This document shows, piece by piece, positions 36,701-48,366 of a DNA stretch of 64,000 nucleotides (positions within the stretch are counted from its first letter, which is position 1; every line of letters starts with the position of its first letter). Made by a program: the position numbers and the translations under genes. Below the pieces are notes generated by a model. It searched no databases. It was not told the origin of the DNA and saw nothing but the letters and a program-made list of their open reading frames with translations. The DNA is from Echinometra lucunter (lineage: Eukaryota; Echinodermata; Echinoidea; Camarodonta; Echinometridae): the NCBI GenBank assembly GCA_029962745.1, contig CM057156.1, forward strand, positions 29,448,647 through 29,512,646, written 5' to 3'.

Positions 36701-39700
36701 GATAGTGTGCTGTCATTTCTTATCTCCATGTCCAAAACATATATTCTTTTAGCACAAAAAAGGGTTTAAAAGTACATCAAAAGCCTTGCAAATCTGTGAA
36801 GTCTTATGTTTTTGTGTGCCTCTAAGATTTCAATTTGAAAAATCAATATATCTTTCTAAAATTTCCAGATATTTAAGGAACATAATATTATCAAAGAATA
36901 AGCTCATTTTGATCGCTTATTTGTTTTGTCTTTTTTTTATGGGGGGTGTTTGGGGGGGGGTAGATGGTTTGGGTGTTCGTTGTCTGTTTGTTTGCTTTTT
37001 TGCTTTTTTGCTCAACCTTTCAACCTTCGAGGTACTAGTATTGGAAAGAGGAAGTCAATTTTAAGTAGGCTGTATACTTCAGCATCAGATCAAATTACAG
37101 AACAAAATTAGACACTAATACCTGAAAGGCAAAAACTGCATCAAGATTAAGTGTTTCCGCCTTGAGAATCACGCCAACAACAGAACGACGAAATTAAGCA
37201 ATTCATCTAAAACTAATCTTGATAACAGACATATTAATTCCATGGCTTTGGCCAAGGAAATGAAACTGAACATTCTTTCAGACGTTTTAATTCAAACTCG
37301 GCAGGAGTACAGCATAATCAAAAAGTGTGATAGACATTATTATGAAATGTTTAGGTAATGATATGATTAGAATTATTGATCATGTTTCTTATAAAAAAAA
37401 TAGTTTGTATATTACCGTTATTACCTACGACCGGAAAACTAAACAAATTAAATCGTCATAAATAAAGCGTCCATCGCAAACACAGGACAGAAGGCAAAGA
37501 GTTACCCATTCACTCTAGACTGGAGAGCAATAAAGCATCGTAAAATATAATTTCTAATAAAATTTCTCTTTATTGTCATAATTCAAATTGATATCTTGTT
37601 ATTACAACCTATTACTGTTATTTAATTATTGCTTGAATCAGTCATTATGATATTATCGGTATCCTTATTCATGCTAGTAGAGAATGACCCCATCCAAACA
37701 GTGACGTCCCAATTTATAGCTAGGTTATTCGTGTCTAGGCCGGGATTTGATCTTACACGGAATCTAAAACTTTTTAGAACCACAGTAATCAGTTTGGAGG
37801 GCACTCGGTGACAAGTTAAATCACGAGTGACAAACGACGAGTAAGCACTGGAACATCTTCATTTATAGGCTCGTGATTAAAACAGATTGTTTGGCTTGGA
37901 CGGATCTACTGTTTTCGGCAGTTTTCTAGTTGCCATGGATATGACACATTATACTTGGGCTATTTTTGCACGAGCTATAAAGGAATTCACCCTGGGAATA
38001 TTCAAGCGAGAGGAAGAGAGCTACAATTAGGAAGAGAGGAATAGAAAAAGAAGATAAATAAGAGATGGTGCGAATGAGATATAGCGTGTGTTTGGTTGAG
38101 AGATAGGGAAACAGAGAGGGGTAGAGAGAAAGAGAGAGGGGAAGAAACTTGAAAAATAAAGAGACAGACAGACAGAGACAAAGATCGTGAGAATGGGATT
38201 TGAAAGAAAGAAAGAAAGAAAGAACATGTAGCAGACATGAAAGATAGAGAAATTGGAGACAGAGGGGAAAAGAAGTGGGAAAGAGAAGGAGAGGGGGACA
38301 TGGAGGGAGAGATGAATGAAAGATGGAAAGGGAGCTGGAAAGTAAGAGAGGAAGAGATAAAAAAGGAAAGAGAGAGTGGGAGAGATGGAGAGATGAAGGA
38401 AACAATCTATTGGACTCAAGTATTGCAGCACGCGGTTGAAACAAAACCGGAAGAGTGTGTAAAATAAAGATAAAAAATAGAAAACATGAAAAAAATGGAG
38501 GAAGCCGTCCATGGGGAGAGAACAGACACACGATACATACCATGCATACGGGGATACGCTAGGTGATTCGCCAAAATAAGCTTGATTGCTAAAATAATCA
38601 TTTCGAGAAAAGTGCGAATTATGCGGTCAATGGTCAAACCTACAAACTGTTCAAATTACAGGGAGTTCTTATCAGGCCCGACCATAGAGTAATACTGTAA
38701 TCATGTAGGCCTATATGATTACCTGAACAGCACAAGTGTGAAGCTAACACCAATCGTGATTCATCTTACTTATAAAAACTTCATTATTTACTAACATTAT
38801 CATGGGACTGAAAGAATAAAGCTTTTTTCCTAGGGTTTTTTTTGTGCATGTTATGAGATGTCAGAGGCTGCGTTTTGGAGGGGCGGGGGCTTACACCCAA
38901 AATTTTAGGCGTGTCCAGTGGGTGGAGCCTTTTGAAGCCCTGGGGTTTTATGTTTTGTGAGCCTATGAGAAATTTGAATAATAATTTTTTCACAGTTTGT
39001 ATCTTAATTTTCCCCCCCTTTTTTCTTTATTTTTAAAAAATATTTTAGCTGATATGGGGCGGGGCGCTCCTGCGGCCCCTGCATGCATGTAAAAATGTAT
39101 TGTTACTGCCACCCCATCACATGCCTTATGATTCAAAAGGAACCTTGCCTCCGTCCTCCTGGTTGTCTTTCAATATAAATTTCTTCTTTTTAAAAGTGTT
39201 GGACAATGAGAAGGAAATACAGTGAAATAAGGTTTTTTTAGTTGAATTGAACTGGATCGAATCATTGTGTAATCAGGTATTAACACGATAAAATTTCTTT
39301 TGAAAAAATCAGCTTAAGGCAACTTCAATAGCCCTGTCTATCACCTTTAGAAATGTGCGGACTGTACAATGGCTTTTTACGTATTATGCTTTGTATGGAC
39401 AGTACAATCATGTCAATAGGCTTTCAAAATTGCACTTGACATGCTTGAGTTGATTTTTCGAAAGTAGTTTTTATCGTGTTTAATATTTGCAAGAAAAGCA
39501 ATAGTTGAGTTCACAGATAATAAGTACGGTACATGAAAATAAAACTGATTGAATTTTAAAAAGTCAGTCTCGTGCACGAGTCGACCAAACGGCGTGTCGT
39601 CATGACAAAAATCATTAAGGAGGCATAAATATTTTTTTAAGGTATCATCTCACTAAATAAAAATAAGATTTATGTGAGAAAGAACACAGTCTCTTGTAAA

Positions 39701-42700
39701 CAGTTTTGGATGATCAACAGACCCACACACTTGATGATCGACAAAAGAAATGGAGAGATAATTTAGCAAAGACCTTGGACTTAGAATTCTCACAATAGAC
39801 GAGTACAACAAAAATGAATCAATCGATAGGAAATGCAGGTCTCCCTGATTGGTGCAGCCAGTTGTTTCATGCAAATTTAACATGAATATAGGCTCATCAG
39901 CATGTAGACGTAGTTAAACATTCAATGCGTCGACAGAATAGATACCGTTAAAAGACAAATATAAATTTTGGAGAGATGTTGCCACTGTCCTCCCCCATCC
40001 TCCTCTCCACATCGTCACCCGGCTGTAACAATATTTTCTCGTTGCCACGGCCAAGGATTCTGAGAACTGGAGAAGGGGGAAAACAGGTGCTAATTGCTTC
40101 ATCATTGTCGTGATTGTCACTTTATCTTTACCATAGCGTCGAGTGTTATGCTTATGAAAGTGCAAAAGTTGGAGATCAAAAATGAGGCTATTAAAACATG
40201 ATTTGTTTTTAACCTCATCGAAGATCAATTAGGTTTGTATATCAGACCATTAACCCAATTTGCACAGAGGAACCAGTCAATTAAGCCCCATGTTAGTTCG
40301 AATGATGAACGGTGATAAGTTATGATGATGTCACGCGCAATCTTGAATGACTGTTAAAATGGGATCCATGCTCGTGGAGAAGACAATGCTATATTTACCA
40401 CGAAAATATAATGACTCACGACAGTGCATAAGAGTATTTTAGAGTAGCATTTAACAGGATTAAGAGAAATACATTAACAAGAATCTGGCGTTCGCCTGCC
40501 TCCTGCATTGGGTCTTGGTTATATCTCATTCTTTCGGAGAAATAAAACTTTTGTGGCATTTTTGTTTTAAAATTCTCGCCATACATCTTGTTCCAATGGT
40601 TCGTTACAGGAAAAACCATATACCGTATAACGGAGTAAATCATTCATTCCTTATGGAAAAAGTCTTTGACTTTCCTTAAAAAGGATTTCTCCTTTTCTAT
40701 AACCGTAATAGTTTGTCTGCTGAATATAAGATTGAAATAAAGTGCAACGCATCACAATAGTATAAACTAGCTTTATCTGTATTGCCATATTTTTCTTTCT
40801 TTTATAACTTGGCAGTGTTTATAAATAATATGATACGTACTTCCTGCGTTGTAGTATCGTTCCAACTTTCCTGTGTATATAGCAAGCATGCCTAGCTTTC
40901 GTTGACTTTTCAGTTATAGACACTGCAGTCCGCCATGACGTTATAGTAACAACCAGTGAGTGATTGTTGGGCAGTTTATACAGTTATTTCAGGGGCGGCG
41001 CCAGGGTATTTTGATGGGGGGGGGGGGGGGAGATGACCCAAAGGTAAATTCTTTACGTTTAAATGAAAAAATAGGGGTATTATATAATTGCATGACCCAG
41101 CCCTCTCTTTTCCTATACTCTTCTTTCTTCCTCCTCCTCTTTTTCTTCTTTTATCTCCCTTTTTATATCACTTAAAAAATCAAAGGGGTGATCGCCCCCC
41201 CCCCCGTAGCGCCGCCCCTGAATGATTTGAAATGTGAAGAAAAAATGGGGCAAAAATTATCCACGAGAAAAATTCTGGAATGCTGACCTCCCCCGCCTCT
41301 TCGAAAAAAAATATGAAGAAAAAGTTAGATAAACGTAATTCATGCACCTGCTTTCATGCATGATTACATCTCCCCCACCCCCTCTCTCCCTCTCCCTCTC
41401 CCCCTCTCTCTTAAACATACAGTATCTTTTATTCTTTTTTCCTCTTTCGCATTCTTTTTTCTCCTCACCCCATCCCTCTCTCAATCCGAATAAATAAAGA
41501 AATAATAAAAGCACTAAGCAGAATAGATGGAATCATGTGACAGTTGAACTGTTACAACGAGATAAATGTGACGGAAGTAAGGGAGGAGGCCCCCCCCCCC
41601 TCCCCTATATTATAACCTCCCCAGTAATGACAATATGACCTTATGAGTAATGTAATAAATGCCAACAGTCATCAGATAGATAGCTCTTAAAACCGTGCAA
41701 GATAAGGAGTACAAAAATCGTGATATATACACGCCATGCATTATCAATCAAACTAAAAAAAAATCAATTTATGTCTATGACAAAGAAGAATGCACAATGG
41801 ATACACGGGTACGCGTTATATTGATTTAAACATAATAAATCATGTCATGATAATGGAATGAATCTCATTGATGAGCTTCTCATAAAATGAAAATTGATTC
41901 GATTCAATTTATTTGGGAAAGGTCAGTTATACCGAAAGAGTGTTTGTTCTTGCCATCAATAGGTCATTAATTCACATCGCGCTAATGACGAATTTATGAT
42001 TATGTTTCGAACATAAACAATTCACACAAGAATAGTCATGAGTAATTTCATCACTGTTTGAAAATAGTAACAGAATCTTCATTCAAATTGTTCACTTTAA
42101 ATAAGCAATATGAGACAAGATCGTTAAGTCTCCAAAGTGAGCCCATTAAGCAGCGCTTCCACCCTCCGCAGGTCTTTGCCCTCTCCCAAACCTGGAAGAA
42201 TTCCCAGATACTGCCTTCAGTGTCAAAATTAAAGGGATGCCAAGTTTAACGTTGTTGTTTATTTCTTTTGATTCGATCAGGATCATATGGTTACACAAAG
42301 GCAATGAACCAATCCGGAAGATATTTCTACAGTTTCCGGGTCATGATAGTATCTCCCAGCCTGGTCCTGTCCAGTGGGCGTGGTCGCCTGAGTTTCAGCG
42401 CCTACCTCTGGACCCACCTCCACCCAGTTAAGAAGGCGGATAACTTACCCACCTTCAGGGTGAGAGGATGTGATGATGAGATTAGCTGGTCTCTACAGGG
42501 ACGTACCGCAGCCTGGCAGGAGGTTGACATTCCTATCAACTGCAACAAGACTTTCCAGGTAAAGAGAATGAGAAAATGTTCCAAAGTCTTATGCCTTGGC
42601 CCTCTGTCCATTCGGTCCGCTGTGTCAATTGGTTCTACGTTCCATTGCTCATGGGTAGAACATCAGATTAGTCCTACGTCCCAATGGTGCCATATTCCAT

Positions 42701-45700
42701 TGGTCCTATGTCCCAAAGGTCATGTCATAGTAATGGTCCTTTGTTTCAATGTCCGACATATCATTGGCCCTATGTCCTGTGTCCCATTGGTCCCATCTAT
42801 CTATATCTCACGATTCTGTTTCCCATTGATTCTGCATCATTATGATTAGCCAAAGGAACTGCCACGAGCGAGAGTTCTCTCATTAAGGTGTGGGTTTTCC
42901 TCTGGCCGTTCGACCCTAATTCCCATTCATCTTTAGAATGGCACTGCTTCATCGTACAGGCGAGACCAAAGACTACGATCAATTAAATTATTATCCTTGA
43001 AAATTAGTAAGAAATCAAGATGGACAGTTCATAAAATGAAAGGGGAGGACGACTTCCGGTTTAAAATTGACAGTTTTGAATGATGGAAATTATATTATTG
43101 ATTTATTACGTAATGTTCCTGAATTCTCTCCCGAAATGATTATTTTTCTTATTAGGACTGAAGGGTATGAGTAAAGGTTGATTTTTTCCTCATGTCTCTT
43201 TCATCGACAGTTGGTGCTGGAAGCCATTCACCGGATGCCGGGGTCGAGCGTAGCAGTAGATGATATCCGGGTCACCAGTATGCTTGATTTGAGTAAGTTC
43301 ATAGCAGTCAGTCTAACTGTGTAAAAACTGGTTGATAATACGTTTGGAATGTTTATTTAATAGCCATAATCATACTTTCCAAACTGTTTGCTGGTACATG
43401 ATTTGTGCAGAAGACGTTTTTCTCTTTCTAAAAAAGATTCCAAGTTTAGAGCAAAATGCAAAACTATAATGTCGATACGGTTTACTGAGATCATGGTTTT
43501 ACATAGAAGATACGAACACAAATTGAACCTTACCGATGAAAGTTTAAAAGTATATGCCAATTAAAAGGGCTGTAGGAAAAATAGTTTGCACATTCGAATC
43601 AATATCCACTCCACAACGTAAAAAAAGTAATTTGTAAATTCTGTGGTAACTTAAATATATCAAAATTTTCTTCTACTCCACAGAGGACCATGTCCACAAC
43701 AGGGTGACGTCATCCTCTTTCGATTCTTACGATGTTACATTAACCTCCCCTCCAACAACGACGGGAGAAGGAGATGGAACGACAATCAACAGATCCCTTC
43801 TTATCACATGTAAGTGTCTTACTGCAAATAATGTCAAAATATTTTTACAGCGGCGTCTCTAGAAGTTTGTACGGTATATGGCCTCACCTACTATCAAAAT
43901 TTATGTCGACACTTGAAACTTTTCATTTTTGTGGAGAAACGAATAAAATAAAATTTGTTTTATTCATCCTTTAACTTTAGACCCCTTTGGATTATTGTTT
44001 TGACAAATTTGATACAACTCCCTCTTGACAAGTTCAAATTGTCTAGCGACTCCCTGAATTTTCAGATCTTTGACGTCATTGCCACATCTAATCTTTAATC
44101 TAGGTTTCATTTCCATATGTTCCTATCTGGCCTCTATCTAAGGCTGCATTAGTAAATTGATTCGTTTGAGTGCCAGGTACTAAGTACTCTGATACGTTTT
44201 GTTTCATTCGATGTCACAAGCAAGAAGTATGAATTTTAAAGACACTGTTCAGATTGTCCCCCCCCCCCCGATTAAATACTTGAAAGAGGCAAAAGTTCCA
44301 GAAAATGATTTGCTTCTCCCTCGAGAAGACTGATCGATGCCTCTCTTTGAGTCAAAACATGTTCACCACCTTTTAAAGAAGAGGCTGGGTGTATGTTTTC
44401 ATTCCTCTTTCATATGACATGATGATATAATAAGCTAGTGGAACCGACTCGTTACTTATCATGTTCTCGTGTTCTCCCATATTGATTTCATCTTTCCTGT
44501 TTAGTATCTGGTCCTACCATCGGTGCTATTGTAGGAATTATCCTCGTCATCCTCCTACTCAATCTCCTTATCTTCATCATCCTCAGACTCAAGTAAGTCA
44601 CCGATTGATGTTAGTAATAAGTGATGAAAGATGCAGGGTGGTGACACCAGGATGTCATAAGTAAGGGGTGGGGCATCAAGAGAACGAAAAGAAAATCCTT
44701 TTATTTTCTTATCCAAAGCTCAATTAGAATGGGGATGCAAAACGAACAGGGAAAAGCCTGGCCTGTAGTAGTGAAAGAAACTTCGCGCTTCCACTGATAT
44801 CTCCAGATGTACAACAAACAATACTTATCATTCCCGGGTTATCAGTATTCTATAGGACTTTCGTCCATTTGTTCCCCGATGTAAATAAAGATCGAGTGAT
44901 CAATATATAAATATAGAAGTATCTGTACATAGTCAGCCTTCAAAGCAATTTCCTACTGTCGTCTCCCTTTGTCTTGTAAGAATTTTGACCTGTCATTTCA
45001 CGATACATTCCGCTGTGTTTCTTAGGGTCAAAAGTGGGAAGAGGAGGCAGGCCAGCCTGAGACGCCAGAACAAACCAAGAAACACGGAGGAACCACCACA
45101 TGATGTGGCACCTACTGTCAACAAGGTTCCCCTCCCCGCAGAGCGGCTGAAGACTCGCTACATCGACGAAGATAACTACATCGTACCCGACGAAGGATTC
45201 TACGCCGATGATCTCGAGAACACATGCGATTCCTTCATGGATACATCTACTTCCGGAGACACGCAGAGGGCATCTGAAACACACTACACTGGGTTATCTC
45301 TTGTTCGGACATCTGTGAAAGACCTGAAAGAAAGAACATGTGATGGTCCGGAAAATGGCGGTGAAAGAAAGGATTCACTTGCACAAGAGCGACTGGCATT
45401 GTCTTATTCGGTGAAACGGAAAGCGCCTTTGAAACCAACGTCGTCCTTGCGTTCGAACGACAAAAAAGAGGAATCATCAATTCCAAAGCAACCGTTATCT
45501 CCTAGTCCGCGCAAGGAATCTTTGACGCCAGAGGCGCTAATATTCAATACTAAAGGGAAGAGGAAAGAATCTTTGACTCCTGACCTGCCAGTGTCTTCCA
45601 AAACGGGTAAAAGGAAAGAATCGCTTACACCCGAAATCCCTTTGCCGTTGTACAAAAGAAAGGAATCCCTTACTCCTGAGATACCCGTCATGCTGGTGAC

Positions 45701-46463
45701 GGGAAGACGTAAAGAATCGTTGACTCCAGAAATTCCAGCAGCACCTAAGATAGGCAAGAGGAAAGAGTCTCTGGTTCCCAAAGACACAGGATCATTATCA
45801 GGTGCGGGTAAAAGAAAAGAATCTCTGACGCCTGAGGTTCAAGCGCCACCACAAACAGGAAAGCGAAAGGAATCCCTAACGACGGAGAAACCGATGATAA
45901 TAGTCCCAGGGCGACGCAAACAGTCACTCACACCGGAAACATCCTCACCAGCGCCACCAACAGGAAGGCGTAAGGAATCACTGACCCCTGAAACACCCAC
46001 AATGCCTCTGCCCGACATTCCACGTGTAGTAGCTCCAACGATAACAGTTAGCGGTGATACCTTGTCATCACCAGGCTACACAGAGCTATCCCACAACAGG
46101 AACTCAATACGCAAAGACTATGAAAACGCAAACATTGATAGAGACATCACCAGCGACAAGAACACTATTCCAAAAAGCAATTTGTTGAATGTAAGTCAGG
46201 ATGAGACGGGGTACCTTACTCCTTCCGGTCTATCCACCGGGCTCCCCGTCTACGAGTGTGCAGATTCCGTGACGTTCGCCAGGGAAAGGTCTAAGAGGAA
46301 GACCAGGAAACTAATCCACGAATACCATGATCTTACTCACTCAAACAATAAAACCCTCCCACAGTATGAATCGACTATGATACTCGGAACGACACCTCCG
46401 AAACGCATGACAATATCGACCATATGGGACGCGGACTCGGATTATGAAGAACTACATATCTGA
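27641..46463 (+). CDS. MAM-domain type I membrane protein with repeat phospho-motif tail (gene span, 7 exons)
   Basis: Exons 27641-27725, 36244-36417, 42281-42558, 43211-43292, 43684-43809, 44505-44592 and 45026-46463 join without frame breaks (phases 1,1,0,1,1,2) into 756 residues. Order: signal peptide (about 1-26), MAM domain (about 31-205), Thr/Ser-rich stalk (207-249), membrane helix (254-275), cytoplasmic tail (276-756). The MAM domain shows its four cysteines (C33, C43, C150, C174), the FNCDFEDP...LCGF start and the VAVDDIRVTS end. MAM domains mediate adhesion and dimerisation in meprins, neuropilins and receptor phosphatases. The tail has ten R-K-E-S-L-T-P-E repeats (440-600) and tyrosine motifs such as DYENANI (Y643), GYLTP (Y674) and DYEELHI at the C-terminus. 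An adhesion or signalling receptor without its own enzyme domain is the inference. No named orthologue was recognised. Confidence 0.85.
30348..30935. mobile_element. TTAA-flanked palindromic MITE, family 2 copy B
   Basis: TTAA (30348-30351), AGGAGAATGCAACCCAGACATC at one end and GATGCCTGGGTTGCATTCTCCT at the other, then TTAA (30932-30935). The two halves are inverted copies: GGATCCTTGAGTTGGCAA at 30491 is the inverse of TTGCCAACTCAAGGATCC near 30773. It closely matches copy A at 21673 along its full length. Confidence 0.85.
33484..33735 (+). mobile_element. tRNA-His-like SINE
   Basis: Box A TGGTCTAGTGG, an anticodon-like GACTGTGAACC and box B GGTTCGAATCC (33538-33548). A body of about 180 bp ends near GCCTGAGTAAAAAGAC. 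The acceptor stem is mismatched, so this is not a functional tRNA gene. Confidence 0.65.
34796..35045. promoter_or_regulatory. GC-richer segment with inverted CCAAT box
   Basis: A 250-bp stretch with many CpGs (GCCCATCGCGGG, GGGCGCGTTATT) in AT-rich intron DNA. It contains CTGATTGGTCAC (34959-34970), a good inverted CCAAT box. It might be an enhancer or alternative promoter of the MAM gene, or an old repeat; no transcript start can be read. Confidence 0.25.
35550..35760. repeat. CT-rich low-complexity tract
   Basis: Pyrimidine-rich with CTCTCT runs. Ser/Leu-rich and Arg/Glu-rich frames across it are artefacts. Confidence 0.85.
36244..36417 (+). CDS. MAM protein exon 2 (first third of MAM domain)
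   Basis: Acceptor ATTTACAG and donor GTGGGT, phase 1. It encodes residues 30-86 with FNCDFEDPRSSLCGF, the Cys-Asp-Phe-Glu...Leu-Cys-Gly hallmark of a MAM start, a Trp ten residues into the following strand (QWDV) and DGPRADRTLS near the end. Confidence 0.88.
36594..36632 (+). repeat. (AAC)n/(AACAAT)n microsatellite
   Basis: Imperfect AAC and AACAAT units. Confidence 0.85.
38000..38470 (+). repeat. Long purine-rich tract
   Basis: About 470 bp dominated by GA/GGAA/GAAA, with GAAA units at 38201-38222 and ACAG units at 38165-38177. The 205-codon minus-strand frame here is Ser/Leu/Phe-rich and is rejected as a gene. Confidence 0.85.
40990..41220. mobile_element. hAT-like MITE
   Basis: Ends CAGGGGCGGCGCCAGG and (inverted) CAGGGGCGGCGCTACGG, the CAGGGGCG-type terminus common in hAT elements. 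The 8-bp flanks AGTTATTT and AATGATTT agree at 6 of 8 positions, fitting an old 8-bp duplication. The interior is a C/G run and CT-rich spacer. Confidence 0.7.
42281..42558 (+). CDS. MAM protein exon 3 (core of MAM domain)
   Basis: Acceptor GATTCGATCAG and donor GTAAAG, phase 0. Residues 88-179 include GRLSFSAYLW, the third and fourth MAM cysteines (C150, C174) and AWQEVDIPI. Confidence 0.88.
43211..43292 (+). CDS. MAM protein exon 4 (end of MAM domain)
   Basis: Acceptor TCATCGACAG and donor GTAAGT, phase 1. LVLEAIHRMPGSSVAVDDIR is the conserved closing strand of MAM domains (usually ...IAIDDI). Confidence 0.88.
43684..43809 (+). CDS. MAM protein exon 5 (stalk)
   Basis: Acceptor TACTCCACAG and donor GTAAGT, phase 1. 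It encodes a Ser/Thr/Pro-rich linker with one glycosylation site, N-R-S (INRSLL), expected just outside the membrane. Confidence 0.82.
44505..44592 (+). CDS. MAM protein exon 6 (membrane helix)
   Basis: Acceptor CCTGTTTAG and donor GTAAGT, phase 2. IGAIVGIILVILLLNLLIF is a single hydrophobic helix followed by R-L-K, the stop-transfer charges. Confidence 0.85.
45026..46463 (+). CDS. MAM protein exon 7 (cytoplasmic tail, stop)
   Basis: Acceptor GTTTCTTAG at 45017-45025; open to TGA at 46461-46463. It begins with a basic juxtamembrane stretch (VKSGKRRQASLRRQ), then the acidic tyrosine segment DEDNYIVPDEGFY, the ten-copy repeat, and a Tyr-rich end. The last residues LHI would fit a class II PDZ ligand. 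Confidence 0.87.
45510..45992 (+). repeat. Ten-copy coding repeat, core R-K-E-S-L-T-P-E
   Basis: Residues 440-600 hold ten cores spaced 13 to 20 residues apart, most preceded by G-K-R or G-R-R. Variants are LVPK (copy 6), LTTE (copy 8) and RKQS (copy 9). Ser codons TCT, TCG, TCC and TCA and six different Leu codons are all used, so the peptide is conserved while the DNA has diverged. R-K-x-S suits basophilic kinases (PKA, PKC or CaMK types) and T-P suits proline-directed kinases. Confidence 0.95.
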
Positions 46464-48366
46464 GAACCAAACACTTCACGAACTGAAATGTAAACTATTG
46501 GAGATACATGTAAACGTATCATCTAGCGTTCGCAACGCGTACGGCTTATATCCATGAAAAGCAAATTTTGCATAGTGGACGATGTCAGATGTACACGGGT
46601 TTTCGGTTTTGGAATAAGTGCATTATAATTATATAAGAATAATACATTTAATCTTTGTATGTGCCAGGCACTGTCCAACAATAATGTTAAGTCAAATATT
46701 ATACTACTGTTTGCATTTTTAATGGAAAATGCAAAACGATACTCTGATATTGTAAAATTTCAGAACAGCAAGGAGAGTATGAAAGCCCATGCACCATGAC
46801 CAACGGCAACCTACAAGTATATTTGATGTTGACTCGTTAATGATTACCAATAGGACATCGTAATTTCTTCTGATTAGTACCGAAAAAGCTGTAACATGAG
46901 TGATGTCAAATCAAAGGATAAAATTCAAATCTTGAATTTAACACTTTTTGTATGGATGTTGCTAAAGATTTTCTACATGTATTTCAACAACTGTTTTCTT
47001 CATGACTTGCCGCATTCAACCAAATGTTTATTTATCTTCTCTTAATACCGACGTGAAAACAAAAAACACCCTAATTATTCCTTCGTGGCCTGGCTTGGAT
47101 TCTACACCAGCGCCTATTCAGAAATTATTTGTGGGACAATTCGGCGGCAACCATTACTGTAGAAGTGGGCGTTCTCATGGTGTCCGTTTGATTTTACTTT
47201 GCCTTTATCTACTTTGTACATTATGTAGAAAGAAAAAAACACCAAATATATGTATATATGATGATATGTAATATTCTTATGATAGCCCATATCAGAATAA
47301 TACTGACTAAACCAAACCATGATTATGTTTCCTAATTTAAAAAAAAATGGGGAAAAATGTGTAGGTATAAATCCATATTAAATGACCATAATCCATCTGA
47401 AAAAAAAAAATGTGTGATGTTTGTTTTCTTCATCTGAACATTGTTCATCATGCTGCAAATAAGAATTATTTCAATCCAAATCCAAATTATTGAAAAAAAA
47501 AAAAAAAAAATTATTTCGATCCAAATCATACATGGCAGGAGACTATGAAAGTACATCTCAGATAATAAACATACAATGATATAGAGCCTGGTCGGTTTTG
47601 TCAACTTTGAAAATTTGATGGCCTGTAAAATAAAAGTATTCTTAAGGACTGCTACGTGTATTTGGCTTCTTCACAATTCCCAGGATATCAATAATGACAA
47701 CCCATTGACATGCATGTCAAAAATAAAACACCATACGGACAATGAGCAGTTACTGACCTTGTTGTACCAAAAAAAGCACCAAAAATGACACACACTCGTG
47801 CCTGCCAAATATTGCCAGCACTTTAGGAACCATATCACAAGGGCCTGGTTTATATCATTTTCACAGGACTGCATAGAAATTAGTCATCTCTACCCCTGAT
47901 TTATTCTCCTGCATTCCATATCTCCCAGCATCTCTCATAGTTAACCCTGTTCACTGCCTTCCTTCTTCAATCATCCAAACACAGTGGAACCCATCAAAAA
48001 GAACGCTATTTCAACCAATTTATGTTATACATGTATTACAAGTTTAATTTGCTGGTCTAACTTCTTTGTATTCTGTTGTTGTTTGTAGTTTGAATGAAAG
48101 ACACATTTCCCAGGTCAAAGGAGTTTGTCATAGCAAGGTTGCACTACCGGTATACAATCTATATTTTCCTTTTCCTCCATTTCCCCCTTCATCTACATCC
48201 ATCTCTCATCACATCCAAGTCGCTTTCATCCTTTCTGTGAACGTCATCCAACCACCATGATATGTTTCTGTCAGTAGTACATGTATCAACAAAATCAGGT
48301 TGTGTCTTCTGCAATACACAGATGATATATATCCTTTGAAGGTTTCCATGGTGGTTGAACGTATGA

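Larger units (their letters stand above)
36418..42280 (+). other. MAM gene intron 2
   Basis: A 5.9-kb intron with an (AAC)n-type microsatellite (36594-36632), a GA-rich tract (38000-38470), a hAT-like MITE (40990-41220) and a CT-rich tract (41370-41470). Nothing else was recognised. Confidence 0.7.
42559..45025 (+). other. MAM gene introns 3 to 6
   Basis: Four introns of 652, 391, 695 and 433 bp separate the exons at 43211, 43684, 44505 and 45026. Intron 3 contains a locally repetitive stretch at 42600-42840 (CCATTGGTCCTATGTCCCA-like units). No other feature was seen. Confidence 0.75.

Noticed and set aside
37926..38543. 205-codon minus-strand open frame
   Set aside because: It lies on a purine-rich tract and translates as Ser/Leu/Phe/Pro runs; overlapping frames are also open, which is a composition effect.
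42268..42849. 193-codon frame read as a whole
   Set aside because: Only 42281-42558 is exon (MAM core); the rest is read-through into intron 3, which has locally repeated CCATTGGTCC units.
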